A DNA stretch of 64,000 nt, taken from NCBI GenBank assembly GCA_965249765.1, contig CBDFMR010000005.1:2356001-2420000 (forward strand), in the 5' to 3' direction. This DNA is from CBDFMR01 sp965249765 (GTDB lineage: Bacteria > Bacteroidota > Bacteroidia > Chitinophagales > Saprospiraceae). Every line of letters starts with the position of its first letter. The first letter of the stretch is position 1. The position numbers and the translations under genes are program-made. This document shows, one piece after another, positions 63,962-64,000 of this stretch. The notes below the pieces were generated by a model. The model saw only the letters and a program-made list of their open reading frames with translations, did not search any database and was not told the DNA's origin.

Positions 63962-64000
63962 CGGGATGTGGCGCAGTCCGGTAGCGCACACGGCTGGGGG
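63962..64000 (+). tRNA. tRNA-Pro(GGG), cut by window end
   Basis: Acceptor half CGGGATG, D arm GCGC/GCGC with AGTCCGGTA, then CACGG and the loop CTGGGGG as far as position 64000. The loop gives anticodon GGG. The 3' half lies beyond the window. It is 41 bases after tRNA-Val, so a tRNA cluster starts here. Confidence 0.88.

Noticed and set aside
1..64000. CRISPR array, prophage or defence island
   Set aside because: No regularly spaced repeats, integrase, phage structural genes or defence genes were seen.

Overview
The window reads as a chromosomal segment of a Bacteroidota bacterium, plausibly a marine Saprospiria- or Cytophagia-like lineage (class is inferred, phylum is well supported). Evidence: secreted proteins carry type IX secretion (T9SS) C-terminal sorting domains; lipoproteins, OmpA/TonB-type outer-membrane proteins and a TPR/beta-barrel pair have Bacteroidota architecture; promoters follow the phylum's TTG-N18..21-TAnnTTTG pattern; Shine-Dalgarno sequences are mostly absent and TTG/GTG starts are common. 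Base composition is AT-rich and even, with dense housekeeping genes and few mobile elements.

Layout. 1-5165: partial dipeptidyl peptidase III lipoprotein, a YcxB-like membrane protein, a GT-C glycosyltransferase, a small secreted protein, then a minus-strand group (AHSA1 protein, a broken two-domain VOC gene, Smr protein). 5166-8093: YgiQ radical SAM enzyme, a structured intergenic region that may be a small RNA gene, and a CHAP-domain protein. 8189-13361: T9SS-exported endonuclease/exonuclease/phosphatase, DMT transporter, YigZ, CoaE, ornithine aminotransferase. 13703-18419: 1039-residue TPR protein overlapping a 534-residue beta-barrel. 18445-21087: a solitary tandem CbxX-type AAA+ ATPase with two N-terminal beta domains. 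21296-23955: ferredoxin, IscX, KdsC, UbiA-type prenyltransferase, Maf. 23974-26864 (minus): PrmA, DinB-like, FolD, PAP2. 26963-30060: a decayed T9SS adhesin with three separate lesions. 30131-30353: a 223-bp MITE-like element. 30435-35457: GlmM, two adjacent cysteine-desulfurase-like enzymes, RibD. 35553-41759: thioredoxin-like protein, ECF sigma factor with a membrane-anchored beta-barrel anti-sigma candidate, a DUF4382/PepSY-like lipoprotein, a TonB-dependent receptor. 41776-48659 (minus): Fhs, PLP decarboxylase, FkbM methyltransferase, MsrB, small membrane protein, RimO, with a candidate plus-strand structured RNA at 43530-43705. 48720-55929: beta-barrel, rhodanese lipoprotein, DUF1697, TrmH, GT-C, PyrG, dihydroorotase. 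56004-57855: PurK, PurE, DUF2007. 57862-58087: duplicated non-coding units with a minus-strand terminator. 58320-62907: five-gene minus-strand operon TerC-ApbE-exonuclease-MbnP-MbnH. 63076-64000: ISKra4-type transposase remnant, a tRNA-Val 5'-half remnant, intact tRNA-Val(GAC) and the start of tRNA-Pro(GGG).

Functional themes are nucleotide synthesis (PyrG, dihydroorotase, PurK, PurE), one-carbon metabolism (Fhs, FolD), Fe-S supply (ferredoxin, IscX, NifS-like proteins, radical SAM users YgiQ and RimO), envelope lipid and LPS building (KdsC, UbiA, PAP2, GT-C) and secreted/outer-membrane surface proteins. No CRISPR array, prophage or recognisable defence island was seen. The least explained material is non-coding: the RNA candidates near 7.3 kb, 43.6 kb and 58 kb, the MITE, and the tRNA-flanking insertion near 63.7 kb.
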